The notes under the pieces are model-generated. The model searched no databases. It was not told the origin of the DNA and worked only from the letters and a program-made list of their open reading frames with translations. Below are positions 7,708 through 16,962 of a stretch of DNA of 64,000 nucleotides, piece by piece. The first letter of the stretch is position 1, and each line of letters opens with the position of its first letter. A program made the translations under genes and the position numbers. The stretch is from Acidobacteriota bacterium (lineage in GTDB: Bacteria > Acidobacteriota > Holophagae > Holophagales > Holophagaceae): contig JAJYRN010000011.1 in NCBI GenBank assembly GCA_021794095.1, positions 40,136 to 104,135 of the forward strand, written 5' to 3'.

Positions 7708-8930
7708 TCCGACCTCAGCGCGTCCACGGGGTCCAGGGCAGCGGCCTTCTTCGCCGGGTAGCGGGCCGCCAGCCAGGACACGAGCAGGGGGAACACGGCC
7801 ACCAGGAGCACATCGGGAACCTTCATGCGGAAGGGCATGTAGGTGATGAAGTCGTACACGGCCGGAGGCAGTTTGATGAGCTTCCAGTGGTCCGCCGCCC
7901 AGCAGAGGGGCACGCTGGTGCTCAGGCCCCAGAGGGTGCCCACGGCGCCGATGCGCAGGCCCTGCAGCTCGAAGAGCCGCTGGATCTGCTTCGGCGTGGC
8001 GCCCAGGGCCAGCAGCACGCCCAGATCCCGGCGCTTCTCGGTGACGAGCAGCACGAGGGAGGCCACCACGTTGAAGGCCGCCACCAGCACGATGAGGCCG
8101 AAGATCGCGGCGAAGGCCCACTTCTCCACGGTGAGGGCGGCGAAGAGGGGCTTGTTGGTCTCCCGCAGGTCCGTGGCCAGGAAGTCGGGGCCCAGGGTCT
8201 TCAGGACGCGGGCCTTCACCCTGCTGATGGCGTCAATGCTGCTGGCGCGCACCTCGATCATCTCGGCGTGCCCGTCAGCATGGGCGATGCGGGCGCCATC
8301 GGCCAGGGTGATGATGGCCCAGCTCTTGTCGTACTCGGAGGAATGGCTTTCGAAGGTGCCGGCCATGCGGAAGGCCGCGAGCTTGGGCTGCTGGCCGCCC
8401 AGCCCCAGTTCCAGGCGGAAGAAGGCCACGGCCACGGTATCGCCCACACGGACGCCCAGCTTCTGGGCCAGTTCCTTGCCCAGGAGGATCTCGCCGTCCT
8501 TCAGATCCTCCACCCGGCCGGGCTTCACGGAGTCGAAGATGCTGGACGTGCTGTGGGCGCTCGCAGGATCCACAGCCTTCACCACCACGGGTTCCGGTGG
8601 CGCGCTGGTGTCCGGCACCCGCAGCAGCCCCTTCTCCAGGCGGATGGGGGAGGCGGCCTTCACGCCGGGCACGGCGCGGATGGTCTTGAGGGTGCCGGCG
8701 GTGTCCGGGATGTCGCCCGTGATGTGGAACACCGTGAAATGGGCCGTGGCGCTGAACAGCGTGGCTTCGATCTCTTCTCGGAAGCCGGTCATGACCGCCA
8801 GGGTCACCACCATGGCGAAGACGCCGAGGGCCGTGCCGCCCCGGGCGAAGCGCACCATGATGTGGACGAAGGCGCCCTTCCGGTGGGTCTTCAGGTAGCG
8901 CTCGGCGACGGTGCGTTCAAACAGGGCCAT
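7704..8930 (-). CDS. LolC/LolE-family lipoprotein-releasing permease
   Basis: Inner-membrane permease of the FtsX/MacB superfamily that works with the LolD-type ATPase. The 408-residue product has a first membrane helix near residues 30-50 (GGTALGVFAMVVTLAVMTGF), a large periplasmic domain of about 200 residues, then three helices in the last 150 residues beginning FAAIFGLIVLVAAFNVVASLVL and ending DVLLVAVFPLLVSWLAARYP, closing with the family tail ALDPVDALRSE. The N-terminal FERTVAERYLKTHRKGAFV is the usual LolC/E start. A single permease instead of separate LolC and LolE is common outside gammaproteobacteria. First gene of the pair. Confidence 0.88.
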   Translation of the reverse strand: MALFERTVAERYLKTHRKGAFVHIMVRFARGGTALGVFAMVVTLAVMTGFREEIEATLFSATAHFTVFHITGDIPDTAGTLKTIRAVPGVKAASPIRLEKGLLRVPDTSAPPEPVVVKAVDPASAHSTSSIFDSVKPGRVEDLKDGEILLGKELAQKLGVRVGDTVAVAFFRLELGLGGQQPKLAAFRMAGTFESHSSEYDKSWAIITLADGARIAHADGHAEMIEVRASSIDAISRVKARVLKTLGPDFLATDLRETNKPLFAALTVEKWAFAAIFGLIVLVAAFNVVASLVLLVTEKRRDLGVLLALGATPKQIQRLFELQGLRIGAVGTLWGLSTSVPLCWAADHWKLIKLPPAVYDFITYMPFRMKVPDVLLVAVFPLLVSWLAARYPAKKAAALDPVDALRSE

Positions 8931-8963
8931 GGCACCAGGGTAGCCGCCGCCGGGCGTCGCCGC

Positions 8964-10292
8964 CTATGCCAGGCCGAGCTGGGCTTCGAAGAGATGCGCC
9001 AGGTCCGCATCCGGTTCGTAGGGTTTCACCAGAATGTGGGAGACGCCGGCCTCGCGGGATTCCAGCACCAGGTCGGTGTCCACATGGTCCTCTGCCAGCA
9101 CGATCGGGGGCGGGGCGCCCTCGTAGCGATGGTGGATGAGGGAGGCCAGTTCCAGCCCTTCCAGCTCGGCCACGCCGCCATCAATGAACACCAGATGCAC
9201 GCCACCGGCCTCGTCCAGGGCCTCGAGCAGGTCCGAGAGCGTGGAAACGGCCAGGATGCGTCCGTAGCCTTCCTCGGCGAGGAAGGTGGCCAGCTGGTCC
9301 TGGCCAGGGCCGGGGTGCATGGCCAGGACCAGGGCGCGGGATCGCTTCTTCACGCGGAGCAGGGCGTGGCTGCGGTCGGATCCTTCGGCGGCGGGAGCAG
9401 GCGCGGGCGGCTCGGGTGCGGCGGGCTCAGGCGGAGGCAGGGCGGCTGGAGTGGGGGTGGGCCGAGGCTCCGGAGCGGGCTGGGGTTCCGGTCTCGGCGT
9501 GGCCAGCTCGATGCCCCGGGGCGACTCGTGCTCGGCGGGGGAGGGCTCCTCAATGCTGCGTCGGGTCTTCGGCGGCACCGTGGATGGGATGCTGCTGGCC
9601 CGGGAGGCGACCAGCTGGCGCACCGGACTCAGCAGGGATTCCTTCCCGGGCTCGAAGGTGATGCCGATGCAAAGGCCATAGCGATCCGCCTCGAGGTACG
9701 CCACCGCACCGGTCAGTTCAAGGATGGGGCACTTGGGGAGCTTGGCGAGTTTCACCAGCATGAGGGACTGGCCCACCGGCAGAAGGCTCGATCCCAGGGG
9801 CATGCGCCGCTGGGTCTTCACATCCATGGCCCGCTCGACCCGCATCCGCAGGCCGCCTTCGGAAATGTTCTCAAGGGGGCCGGAGACACCGATGCCATCG
9901 AAAAGCCCGGTCAGGGCCGTGACGGTGGCGCCTTCCCGGGCGTTCAGGCGGGCCCGGGGCTTTTTCCGGCGCTCGGCCAGGGCGATGCCCGCGGGCGCTT
10001 CGAGTACCGCGGTGCCGGCCTTCAGCTCCACCAGGGTGGTGGAGACCTTCAGGCGCAGGCCATCCATGTGGAGCAGCAGACCCAGGGTGTCGCCCCGTTC
10101 CGCCACAAGCGGGCCCTGGAGGGCCAGTGTCACCCGTTCATCCGTGATGGCGCTCAGGAGGGCTGGGGCCTCCCGCCCCTTCGGGGCCAGCACCGTGAGG
10201 GCCAACCGGAGGCGCTGGGCCTCCTCGAGATACGCCAGGGCGAGTTCAACGCCCTCCCCTGGTCTCGATTTTTTCTGCCCAAAGATGGCCAT
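8964..10292 (-). CDS. PilZ-domain protein with C-terminal degenerate receiver domain
   Basis: Probable cyclic-di-GMP receptor. In 442 residues: an N-terminal YcgR-N-like barrel (about 15-100), a PilZ domain with both binding motifs, ERRKKPRARLN (RxxxR) near residue 108 and ENISEGGLRMRV (N/DxSxxG) near residue 140, a Pro/Ala/Glu-rich linker (about 220-310) and a CheY-like domain (about 318-442). The receiver keeps the central Asp (LVFIDGGV) and the Lys (ILVKPYE), but the acidic pair expected after the first strand is replaced (LVLAMHPGPG), so Mg-dependent phosphorylation is doubtful. It may therefore relay c-di-GMP binding to a protein partner. It is divergent from hflX. Confidence 0.85.
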   Translation of the reverse strand: MAIFGQKKSRPGEGVELALAYLEEAQRLRLALTVLAPKGREAPALLSAITDERVTLALQGPLVAERGDTLGLLLHMDGLRLKVSTTLVELKAGTAVLEAPAGIALAERRKKPRARLNAREGATVTALTGLFDGIGVSGPLENISEGGLRMRVERAMDVKTQRRMPLGSSLLPVGQSLMLVKLAKLPKCPILELTGAVAYLEADRYGLCIGITFEPGKESLLSPVRQLVASRASSIPSTVPPKTRRSIEEPSPAEHESPRGIELATPRPEPQPAPEPRPTPTPAALPPPEPAAPEPPAPAPAAEGSDRSHALLRVKKRSRALVLAMHPGPGQDQLATFLAEEGYGRILAVSTLSDLLEALDEAGGVHLVFIDGGVAELEGLELASLIHHRYEGAPPPIVLAEDHVDTDLVLESREAGVSHILVKPYEPDADLAHLFEAQLGLA

Positions 10293-10372
10293 CTGTCCTG
10301 GACTCCTGCTTTCCCATCGTCCCAGGGTGGGGAAGGCTTGATTCCTGCCGCCCCAGCAGTCAGCTTGACGGC

Positions 10373-11563
10373 ATGACCGATGTTCCGCTCCGCTGTCTCC
10401 TCATCGCCCGCCAAGGGCCCGACGACCGGGAGGACCGCATCGAGGACCATCTTCTGGAACTGGGCGAGCTGGCGCGCAGCTCGGGGTTCGAGGTGAGGGG
10501 ACGCCGGCGCCTCAAGCGGCATGCGGTGGTTTCCCGCACCTTCTACGGCTCGGGCCAGCTGGCGGCGGTGGCGGAGGAGGCGGCCCGGCAGGAGGTCCGG
10601 CTCCTGGTCTGCGATGACGAGTTGAGCGGCAGCCAGGTGAACGCCATCGAGAAGCTGACGGGCCTGCGCTGCCTGGATCGCACGGGCCTCATCCTGGGCA
10701 TTTTCGAACAGCGGGCCCAGACCCGGGAGGCCCGGGCCCAGGTGGAACTGGCCCGCTGCGAGTACGAGTTGCCCCGCATGAAGGGGGCCTGGACCCACCT
10801 GGAGCGCCAGGGCGGCGGCGTGGGTCTGCGGGGGGGACCGGGCGAGACCCAGATCGAGGTGGATCGCCGCATGCTCCGGACCCGCATCTCCCAGCTCAAG
10901 CGGGAGCTGGCCCACCTGGAACAGGTGCGGGAGACCCAGCGCCAGGGCCGGCCCCACGGCCTGCCACGGGTGGTCCTGGTGGGCTACACCAATGCCGGCA
11001 AGACCTCCCTGCTGAAGGCCCTCACGGGCGAGGGCGAGCCGCGCGACCTCCTCTTCGCCACCCTGGACACCACCACCCGCAAGGCCTGGCTGGGCCAGGA
11101 TGTGGATCCAGAAACCGGCGAGGGCAGCGGCGAGCCCCGGCAGTGCCTGGTGGCCGACACTGTGGGCTTCATCCGCAAGCTGCCCCACCAGCTGGTGGCC
11201 GCCTTTCGCAGCACCCTGGGGGAAGTCCGCACCGCCGATGCGCTGGTGATCGTGGCGGACGCCGCCCATCCCGACCTGGAAGAACATCTGAAGGTGGTGG
11301 GCACCACCCTGCGGGAGATCGGCTGCGCCCCGGAGGGGGACGATGCCCAGCCCCGGCTCCTGGTGCTCAACCAGGTGGACCGCCTCCACCGGCCGCAGAA
11401 GCTGGACCTGAAGAAGAAGCATCCCGCCGCCGTGCAGACCTGCGCCCTGGCCGGGCAGGGACTCGACGAGATTCGGGGCTGGCTGAAGGAGCTGATCCCC
11501 GGTCCGCCCCGGCCCCGGGAGCTGGAGCCCTGGGAACTGCCGGAACCCAAGCTGGTTCCCTGA
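10373..11563 (+). CDS. hflX: Ribosome-associated GTPase HflX
   Basis: GTPase that binds the 50S subunit and splits or rescues stalled ribosomes. The 396-residue product has the N-terminal HflX domain (FYGSGQLAAVA, VCDDELSGSQVNAIEKLTG, DRTGLILGIFEQRA), the Gly-rich GERQGGGVGLRGGPGETQIE-type segment, a helical linker, then G1 GYTNAGKTSLL, G2 around LFATLDTTTR, G3 DTVGFI, G4 NQVD and G5 SAL-like CALAG. An acidic/proline tail ends the protein. The length is slightly short of E. coli HflX because the C-terminal domain is small. Divergent from the PilZ gene; 30 bases before the MarR gene. Confidence 0.94.
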   Translation: MTDVPLRCLLIARQGPDDREDRIEDHLLELGELARSSGFEVRGRRRLKRHAVVSRTFYGSGQLAAVAEEAARQEVRLLVCDDELSGSQVNAIEKLTGLRCLDRTGLILGIFEQRAQTREARAQVELARCEYELPRMKGAWTHLERQGGGVGLRGGPGETQIEVDRRMLRTRISQLKRELAHLEQVRETQRQGRPHGLPRVVLVGYTNAGKTSLLKALTGEGEPRDLLFATLDTTTRKAWLGQDVDPETGEGSGEPRQCLVADTVGFIRKLPHQLVAAFRSTLGEVRTADALVIVADAAHPDLEEHLKVVGTTLREIGCAPEGDDAQPRLLVLNQVDRLHRPQKLDLKKKHPAAVQTCALAGQGLDEIRGWLKELIPGPPRPRELEPWELPEPKLVP

Positions 11564-11593
11564 CGTTTACGGCCCTGGACAGGACAAGGGGTG

Positions 11594-12088
11594 ATGTGTA
11601 ATTTGTTGCTTATGCAACTTTCTTTCTGGAAAGCCGCCAGCCTCCCCCACATCATAACCGCCATGAAGAGCCGCATGCGGCAGGTGGCCTGGCGCCGCTT
11701 GGCCCCCTTCGGCATCTCCCCGCAGCAGTTCCAGCTGCTGATGGCTGTGGCGGAGCAGGATGGCCGCTGCCACGGCGATCTGGCGCGCTGCACCTGGATG
11801 GACAAGCCGACCGCCACCCGCATCCTCCGCACCCTCCAGGACCGCGGCCTGGTGGGCACCGAGCCTGACCCCGACCACGGCCGCCGGATCCTGTACCACC
11901 TGCAGCCCGCGGCCCTGCCCCTGGTGGATAAACTCCAGGACTACCGCCGCACCATGCGGGAGGGGATGGAGCGGGGGCTGGGACCGGAGCAGAAGGCACA
12001 GTTCCGCGAGATCGTCGCCGTGGTGATGGCCAACCTGGACCGGATGGAAGCGGAGCTTCGCGAAGCTGCGCCGGGGAACGAGGAGTAG
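11594..12088 (+). CDS. MarR-family transcriptional regulator
   Basis: Winged-helix repressor, probably of the RND efflux operon that follows after six bases. The 164-residue product has helices flanking a wHTH with recognition helix WMDKPTATRILRTLQDRGLV and the wing DPDHGRRILYHL, the conserved Asp-x-Arg of MarR wings. Start: ATG 11594 is preceded by AGGA..AAGGGG; an internal ATG at 11612 is possible. A perfect GTTGC/GCAAC dyad (11605-11618) lies at the 5' end of the gene and is a likely operator, so the protein probably represses its own operon until a ligand binds. Confidence 0.87.
   Translation: MCNLLLMQLSFWKAASLPHIITAMKSRMRQVAWRRLAPFGISPQQFQLLMAVAEQDGRCHGDLARCTWMDKPTATRILRTLQDRGLVGTEPDPDHGRRILYHLQPAALPLVDKLQDYRRTMREGMERGLGPEQKAQFREIVAVVMANLDRMEAELREAAPGNEE
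11605..11618. promoter_or_regulatory. Candidate MarR operator
   Basis: Dyad GTTGC-TTAT-GCAAC, a form common among MarR-family sites, at the very start of the marR coding region and just downstream of a possible -10 (TGTAAT, 11597-11602). Binding here would block the only obvious promoter of the marR-RND-adaptor operon. Confidence 0.55.
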
Positions 12089-12094
12089 AGCGCC

Positions 12095-15000
12095 ATGTGG
12101 ATCGTCCGGCTGGCCCTGCGGAGGCCCTACACCACGGCGGTGATGTGCCTGCTGGTGCTGCTGATGGGGCTGCTCTCCGTCCAGCGCATGCTGGTGGACA
12201 TCTTCCCCACCATTGATATCCCCGTGGTGGCGGTGGTGTGGACCTACGGCGGCCTCAGCCCGCAGGAGATGGAACAGCGGGTGGTCACCATCAGCGAGCG
12301 CTCCATGTCCACCACGGTGAACGGTATCCAGCGCATCGAGTCCCAGAGCATCGCAGGCATGGGCCTCCTGCGGGTCTACTTCCAACCCGGCACGGACATC
12401 GGCTCGGCCATCGCGCAGATCAACGCCGTGAGCAGCGCAGTCCTCCGCATCCTGCCGCCGGGCATCACGCCGCCGCTGGTCATCCAGTACAGTGCCGGGA
12501 ATGTGCCGGTGATGCAGCTCACGGCGCGGAGCGACACCATGCCGGAGCAGAACGTCGTGGACTACACCACGAACTTCGTGCGGCTGCGCCTGTTCACCAT
12601 CCCCGGCCTCTCCACGCCGCTGCCCTACGGGGGCAAGAGCCGGCAGGTCTCCGTGGATCTCGATCTGGCCAAGCTGGCGGCTCGGGGTCTGAGCCCCGCG
12701 GATGTGGTCAACGCCCTGTCCGCCGAGAATGTCATCACGCCGGCGGGCGTGGCGCGCATGGGCGCGCGCGAGCTGCCCATCCTCACCAATTCGAGCCCCT
12801 CCACCATCGCGGCCTTCGAGCAGATCCCCCTCAAGGTGGTGAATGGGCGGCCCGTGCTGCTGGGCGATGTGGCCCGCGTGTACGACGGCTTCGCGGACCA
12901 GACGAACATCGTCCGGGTGAACGGGAAGCGGGCCACCTACCTGGCCATCCTGAAGAAGGCGGACGCCTCCACCCTGGCCGTGGTGGATGCGGCCAAGGCC
13001 GTGCTGCCGAGCATCCAGGCCGCCGCGCCCAAGGGGCTGGTCCTGAAGTTCGACTTCGACCAGAGCAGCTTCGTGCGGGGCGCGATCCTGGACGTGGTGA
13101 AGGAGGCCCTGGCCTCGTCCCTCCTGGTGTCGCTGATGATCCTGCTGTTCCTCGGTTCCTGGCGCAGCATGCTCATCGTCTGCACGAGCATCCCCCTGGC
13201 CATTCTGGTGGGCCTCATTGGCCTCAAACTGACGGGGCAGACGCTCAACATCATGACCCTGGGCGGCCTCAGCCTCGCCATCGGCATGTTGGTGGATGAC
13301 GCCACGGTGGAGGTGGAGAACATCCACCGCAACCAGGCCATGGGCAAGCCACTGACGGTGGCGATTCTCGATGGCGCTAGGCAGATCGCGGTGCCCGCCA
13401 TCGTGGCCACCCTGGCCATCTGCATCGTGTTCTTCCCGGTGGTGCTGCTGGTCGGGCCCGCCAAGTACCTCTTCACGCCGCTGGCCATGGCGGTGGTGTT
13501 CTCCATGCTGGCCTCGTACCTGCTGTCCCGGACCCTGGTGCCCACCATGGCCCGCATGCTCATGGAACACGACCATGCCACACCGACGAGCCTCCGGGGC
13601 CGTTTCAACGCCTGGCGGGAGCGCTGGCTGGGCCGCTTCCAGGCCGCCTACGGCCGGGCCCTGGACCAGGTGCTGCACCATCGCGTCTTCGTGCTGGCGG
13701 TGGCGATCGCCTTCCTGGCCATCAGCTCCGGCCTGCTGCTGGTCATCGGCCGGGACTTCTTCCCCTCGGTGGATGTGGGGCTGATGAAGCTGCACGTGCG
13801 GACCCCGGCGGGCATGCGGCTGGAGGAGACCGAGCGGGTGGTGGCGCGGGTGGAGGACCAGGTGCGGGCGACCATCCCGCCGAAGGATCTCGGGTCCATC
13901 AACAGCAACATCGGGCTGCTCACCCCGGTGAACATGGCCTTCACGCCCAGCGACAACGTCAGCAGCCAGGATGCGGACCTGTTCATCTCCCTGAAACGGG
14001 ACCACGCGCCCACCCAGGGCTACATGGACCGCCTGCGGGCGTCGCTGCCGAAGGCCTTCCCCGGTGTGGAGTTCTACTTCCAGCCCGCCGACATCGTGAG
14101 CCAGGTGCTGAACTTCGGCGTGGCCGCGCCCGTGGATGTGCAAGTGGAGGGCCGGAACCTGGCGGAGAGCAGCGCCCTGGCCCAGCGGCTGGAGCAGGGC
14201 ATCCGGGGCATTCCGGGCGCGGTGGATGTGCGCATCAAGCAGGCGTCCGCCGCGCCGGCCTACCGCCTGGATGTGGACCGCCTGCGGGCGGCCCGGGCGG
14301 GGCTCTCCCAGCGGGATATCGCCAACGGCATGCTGGTGTCCCTGTCCGGCAACGGCCAGCTGGCGCCTTCGTACTTCCTGAACCCCGCGAATGGCGTGAA
14401 CTACACGGTGGTGGTCAAGGCGCCCCTGGCTGAGCTCAGCTCCCCCGGCCAGCTCATGGCCACGCCCTTCGGCTTCCCCGGCGCGGCCAGCCTCCTCCAG
14501 TCGGGGGTGGATCACCCGGCGGGCACGGTGGGGCAGCCCGCCTTCGAGGCGCTGGACAACTTCGCCACCCTCCAGCGGGTGACCACGCCGACGGAGATCA
14601 GCCACTACACCGTGATGCGCGTGGTGGATGTGATGGCCAATGTGGAAGGGCGGGATCTGGGCGGCGTGGTGGGCGACATCCAGTCCCGCATCCGCGCCCT
14701 GGGCAAGCTGCCGCCGGGCACCGCCATCCGCATCCGGGGCCAGAACGAGGTGATGACGGAATCCTTCCGCAGCCTCGGCGGCGGCCTGGTCATCGCCATC
14801 GCGCTGGTCTACCTGCTCATGGTGGTGCTGTTCCAGAGCTGGCTGGATCCCTTCATCATCATCACCGCCGTGCCGGGCGCCCTGGCGGGCATCCTGTGGA
14901 TGCTGGCCCTCACGGGCACCACGTTCAACGTGGAATCGCTGATGGGCTCCATCATGGCGGTGGGCATCGCCACCTCGAACGCCATCCTCATCGTGAGCTT

Positions 15001-15319
15001 CGCCAATGAGGTCCGCGTGGCCCGGCCGGAGCTGAGCGCGCTCGAAGCGGTCCTCGAGGCCGGCAAGGTGCGCCTGCGGCCGGTGCTGATGACGGCCCTG
15101 GCCATGATCATCGGCATGCTGCCCATGGCCCTGGCCCTGGGCGAGGCGGGCAGCCAGAACGCGCCGCTGGGGCGGGCGGTGATCGGGGGCCTGCTGGCAG
15201 CCACCTTCGTGACCCTCTTCATCGTGCCGGTGTTCTACAGCCTCCTGCGGCGGAAGCCGCCCACGGCCCACCTGCTGGAAAGCCGGTTCCAGGACGAACA
15301 GCAAGGGAGTGAAGCATGA
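12095..15319 (+). CDS. RND-family efflux transporter, inner-membrane pump
   Basis: Proton-driven resistance-nodulation-division pump (AcrB/MdtB type) of the inner membrane. The 1074-residue protein has the usual two halves, each with an N-terminal helix, a large periplasmic porter loop and six more helices. Visible landmarks are MLVDIFPTIDIPVVAVVWTY at the start, the TM4 proton-relay acids in IGMLVDDATVEVENIHR, and MGSIMAVGIATSNAILIV in the second half. It shares the operon with the preceding MarR gene and overlaps the adaptor start by four bases (ATGA). No outer-membrane channel gene is present, so a TolC-like partner must be encoded elsewhere. Substrates cannot be deduced. Confidence 0.92.
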   Translation: MWIVRLALRRPYTTAVMCLLVLLMGLLSVQRMLVDIFPTIDIPVVAVVWTYGGLSPQEMEQRVVTISERSMSTTVNGIQRIESQSIAGMGLLRVYFQPGTDIGSAIAQINAVSSAVLRILPPGITPPLVIQYSAGNVPVMQLTARSDTMPEQNVVDYTTNFVRLRLFTIPGLSTPLPYGGKSRQVSVDLDLAKLAARGLSPADVVNALSAENVITPAGVARMGARELPILTNSSPSTIAAFEQIPLKVVNGRPVLLGDVARVYDGFADQTNIVRVNGKRATYLAILKKADASTLAVVDAAKAVLPSIQAAAPKGLVLKFDFDQSSFVRGAILDVVKEALASSLLVSLMILLFLGSWRSMLIVCTSIPLAILVGLIGLKLTGQTLNIMTLGGLSLAIGMLVDDATVEVENIHRNQAMGKPLTVAILDGARQIAVPAIVATLAICIVFFPVVLLVGPAKYLFTPLAMAVVFSMLASYLLSRTLVPTMARMLMEHDHATPTSLRGRFNAWRERWLGRFQAAYGRALDQVLHHRVFVLAVAIAFLAISSGLLLVIGRDFFPSVDVGLMKLHVRTPAGMRLEETERVVARVEDQVRATIPPKDLGSINSNIGLLTPVNMAFTPSDNVSSQDADLFISLKRDHAPTQGYMDRLRASLPKAFPGVEFYFQPADIVSQVLNFGVAAPVDVQVEGRNLAESSALAQRLEQGIRGIPGAVDVRIKQASAAPAYRLDVDRLRAARAGLSQRDIANGMLVSLSGNGQLAPSYFLNPANGVNYTVVVKAPLAELSSPGQLMATPFGFPGAASLLQSGVDHPAGTVGQPAFEALDNFATLQRVTTPTEISHYTVMRVVDVMANVEGRDLGGVVGDIQSRIRALGKLPPGTAIRIRGQNEVMTESFRSLGGGLVIAIALVYLLMVVLFQSWLDPFIIITAVPGALAGILWMLALTGTTFNVESLMGSIMAVGIATSNAILIVSFANEVRVARPELSALEAVLEAGKVRLRPVLMTALAMIIGMLPMALALGEAGSQNAPLGRAVIGGLLAATFVTLFIVPVFYSLLRRKPPTAHLLESRFQDEQQGSEA

Positions 15320-16425
15320 GCGAGCGGCCGGAATCCCCCGCCTTCAAGCGGGGCGGAATCATCGCGCTGGTGCTGGCAGCCGGGGGCGTTGGAAGCCTCC
15401 TGCTGGCCCGGCAGACTGCCACCCGGCGGGAGGCCCGGCGCCTCCATGCCGTGCTGGAGGCGGGCCCCCATGTCCGCACCGCCCGGATCACGCTCGAAGG
15501 CGGGGACCGGGGCCTGACGATCCAGGGCGAGGCCCTGCCCTACGCCACCACCACCCTCTACGCCAAGGTCAGTGGCTTCCTGAAAGCCATCCCCGTGGAC
15601 AAGGGCACCCAGGTGAGGCAGGGGCAGACAGTGGCCGTGGTGGAATCCCCCGAAACCGACCGCCAGACCCAGGCCCTCCAGGCCGATGCGGCGAACAAGC
15701 GACGGAACGCCCAGCGGGCCGAGGCCCTGGGCCGCGACGGGCTGCTGAGCCCCCAGGATGTGGAACAGGCGGTCACGGCCGCCCAGGTGGCCGAGGCCAC
15801 CCTGGCCTCGCAGGCGGCCCTCAAGGGCTACGAGATCGTCCGGGCGCCCTTCAGCGGCGTGGTGACCCAGCGGTTCGTGGACCCCGGCGCGCTCATCCAG
15901 AACGGCGGCTCCACCGCCAGTGCCCAGCCCCTGGTCACCCTCGACCAGGTGGACCGCCTGCGGGTGAGCTTCTACCTGGATGCCTCCGTGGCGGGCGCGG
16001 TGAAGGTGGGAACGCCCATGGAGGTGCGCCCCGTGGACCATCCCGAGGTGGTGCGGAGCCTCCGCGTGAGCCGCCTGGCCGGGGCCCTGGACCCAAAAAC
16101 CCGCACCCTGCTGGCCGAAGGGGATCTGGACAACCGGGACCACGCCTTCCTGCCCGGCGGCTTCGTGGAGGTGGCCCTCAAGGTGGCGGTTCCGGAGCGC
16201 CTGGCCCTGCCCGATACGGGCGTGATCCTGCGCCAGGGCCGCCCCTTCGCCGCGGTGCTCCAGCCCGATGGGCGCGTGCGCTTCCAGCCCCTCCAGCTCG
16301 GGGAGGATGCCGGCCAGAAGGTCCGGGTGTTGCAGGGCCTCAGGGATGGCGAGGTGGTGGTGCTGAATGCACCCGCGGACCTGAAGGACGGCGACCGGGT
16401 TCAGGCGGCGGGTTCGCCCTCCTGA
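15316..16425 (+). CDS. RND efflux periplasmic adaptor (membrane fusion protein)
   Basis: HlyD/AcrA-type adaptor bridging the RND pump and an outer-membrane channel. In 369 residues: an N-terminal membrane anchor (GGIIALVLAAGGVGSLLLA, about residues 14-32), the first lipoyl half-motif (TLYAKVSGFLKAIPVDKGTQ...GQTVAVVE), a short alpha-hairpin (about 110-165), the second lipoyl half (APFSGVVTQRFVDPGALIQNG), a beta-barrel and a membrane-proximal domain. The short hairpin is typical of CusB/MdtA-like adaptors. Translation is coupled to the pump gene by the four-base overlap. The 3' end overlaps a convergent gene by 25 bases. Confidence 0.9.
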   Translation: MSERPESPAFKRGGIIALVLAAGGVGSLLLARQTATRREARRLHAVLEAGPHVRTARITLEGGDRGLTIQGEALPYATTTLYAKVSGFLKAIPVDKGTQVRQGQTVAVVESPETDRQTQALQADAANKRRNAQRAEALGRDGLLSPQDVEQAVTAAQVAEATLASQAALKGYEIVRAPFSGVVTQRFVDPGALIQNGGSTASAQPLVTLDQVDRLRVSFYLDASVAGAVKVGTPMEVRPVDHPEVVRSLRVSRLAGALDPKTRTLLAEGDLDNRDHAFLPGGFVEVALKVAVPERLALPDTGVILRQGRPFAAVLQPDGRVRFQPLQLGEDAGQKVRVLQGLRDGEVVVLNAPADLKDGDRVQAAGSPS

Positions 16426-16925
16426 GGGACGGGCAGCAGGCCCACGGTGCCCGCCAGCCCCAGGGCCAGCAGGATCCGCAGGAAGAAGATCTGGCGGCTG
16501 AGGCCGTGGGCCTTGTCGTAGGCCACGCGGTCCGGCTGGCCGGGGGCCAGGGATTCGATGGGCGCGCCGATGCGGGCCCGGATGTCCTGGATCTTGGGCG
16601 TGACCACGGCGCTGCTGGCCAGGCACATCACGAGGGCCACGAGCCAGGCCGCGCTCCAGAGGCGCAGGGGGCCGATGACGTCCTCCTTCATTTCCGCCAG
16701 CCAGCGCGCCCCCCAGCTCAGCAGGCCGGCCAGGCCGAAGGCGCCCCAGGCGGCCCAGTCCAGGCGCGCCACCATCAGCCCCGCGATCCGGCCCGCCACA
16801 TCCCGGCTGGGCAGCTCCCGGAACAGCAGGGGGGCCAGCAGGCCGAAACCCAGCGCCGCGCCGGCCCAGAGCACCAGCAGGGCTGCGGAAGCCCGGTCCA
16901 GGCGGCGGAAGCTGCGCTCGTTCAT
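16401..16925 (-). CDS. Four-helix membrane protein, DUF4149/TMEM205-like
   Basis: Integral membrane protein of 174 residues with four predicted helices at about residues 12-35, 48-75, 90-112 and 145-165. The layout and the residue pattern (ALGFGLLAPLLF early, RLWSAAWLVALVMCLASSAVVTPKI in the middle) resemble DUF4149/TMEM205-like proteins, whose role is unknown. ATG at 16925 is used because GGGGAG lies a few bases before it; a longer in-frame reading to 17042 would overlap the pseudopilin gene and lacks such a site. It is convergent with the efflux adaptor gene, overlapping by 25 bases. Confidence 0.72.
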   Translation of the reverse strand: MNERSFRRLDRASAALLVLWAGAALGFGLLAPLLFRELPSRDVAGRIAGLMVARLDWAAWGAFGLAGLLSWGARWLAEMKEDVIGPLRLWSAAWLVALVMCLASSAVVTPKIQDIRARIGAPIESLAPGQPDRVAYDKAHGLSRQIFFLRILLALGLAGTVGLLPVPQEGEPAA

Positions 16926-16962
16926 GTGTTCTCCCCTGGGGGACGAAGGCTGAGAACCGGCT

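Noticed and set aside
11567..15304. Minus-strand open frame of about 1245 codons opposite the RND pump
   Set aside because: His/Arg/Gly-rich without family motifs; it mirrors the strongly supported RND gene codon pattern.
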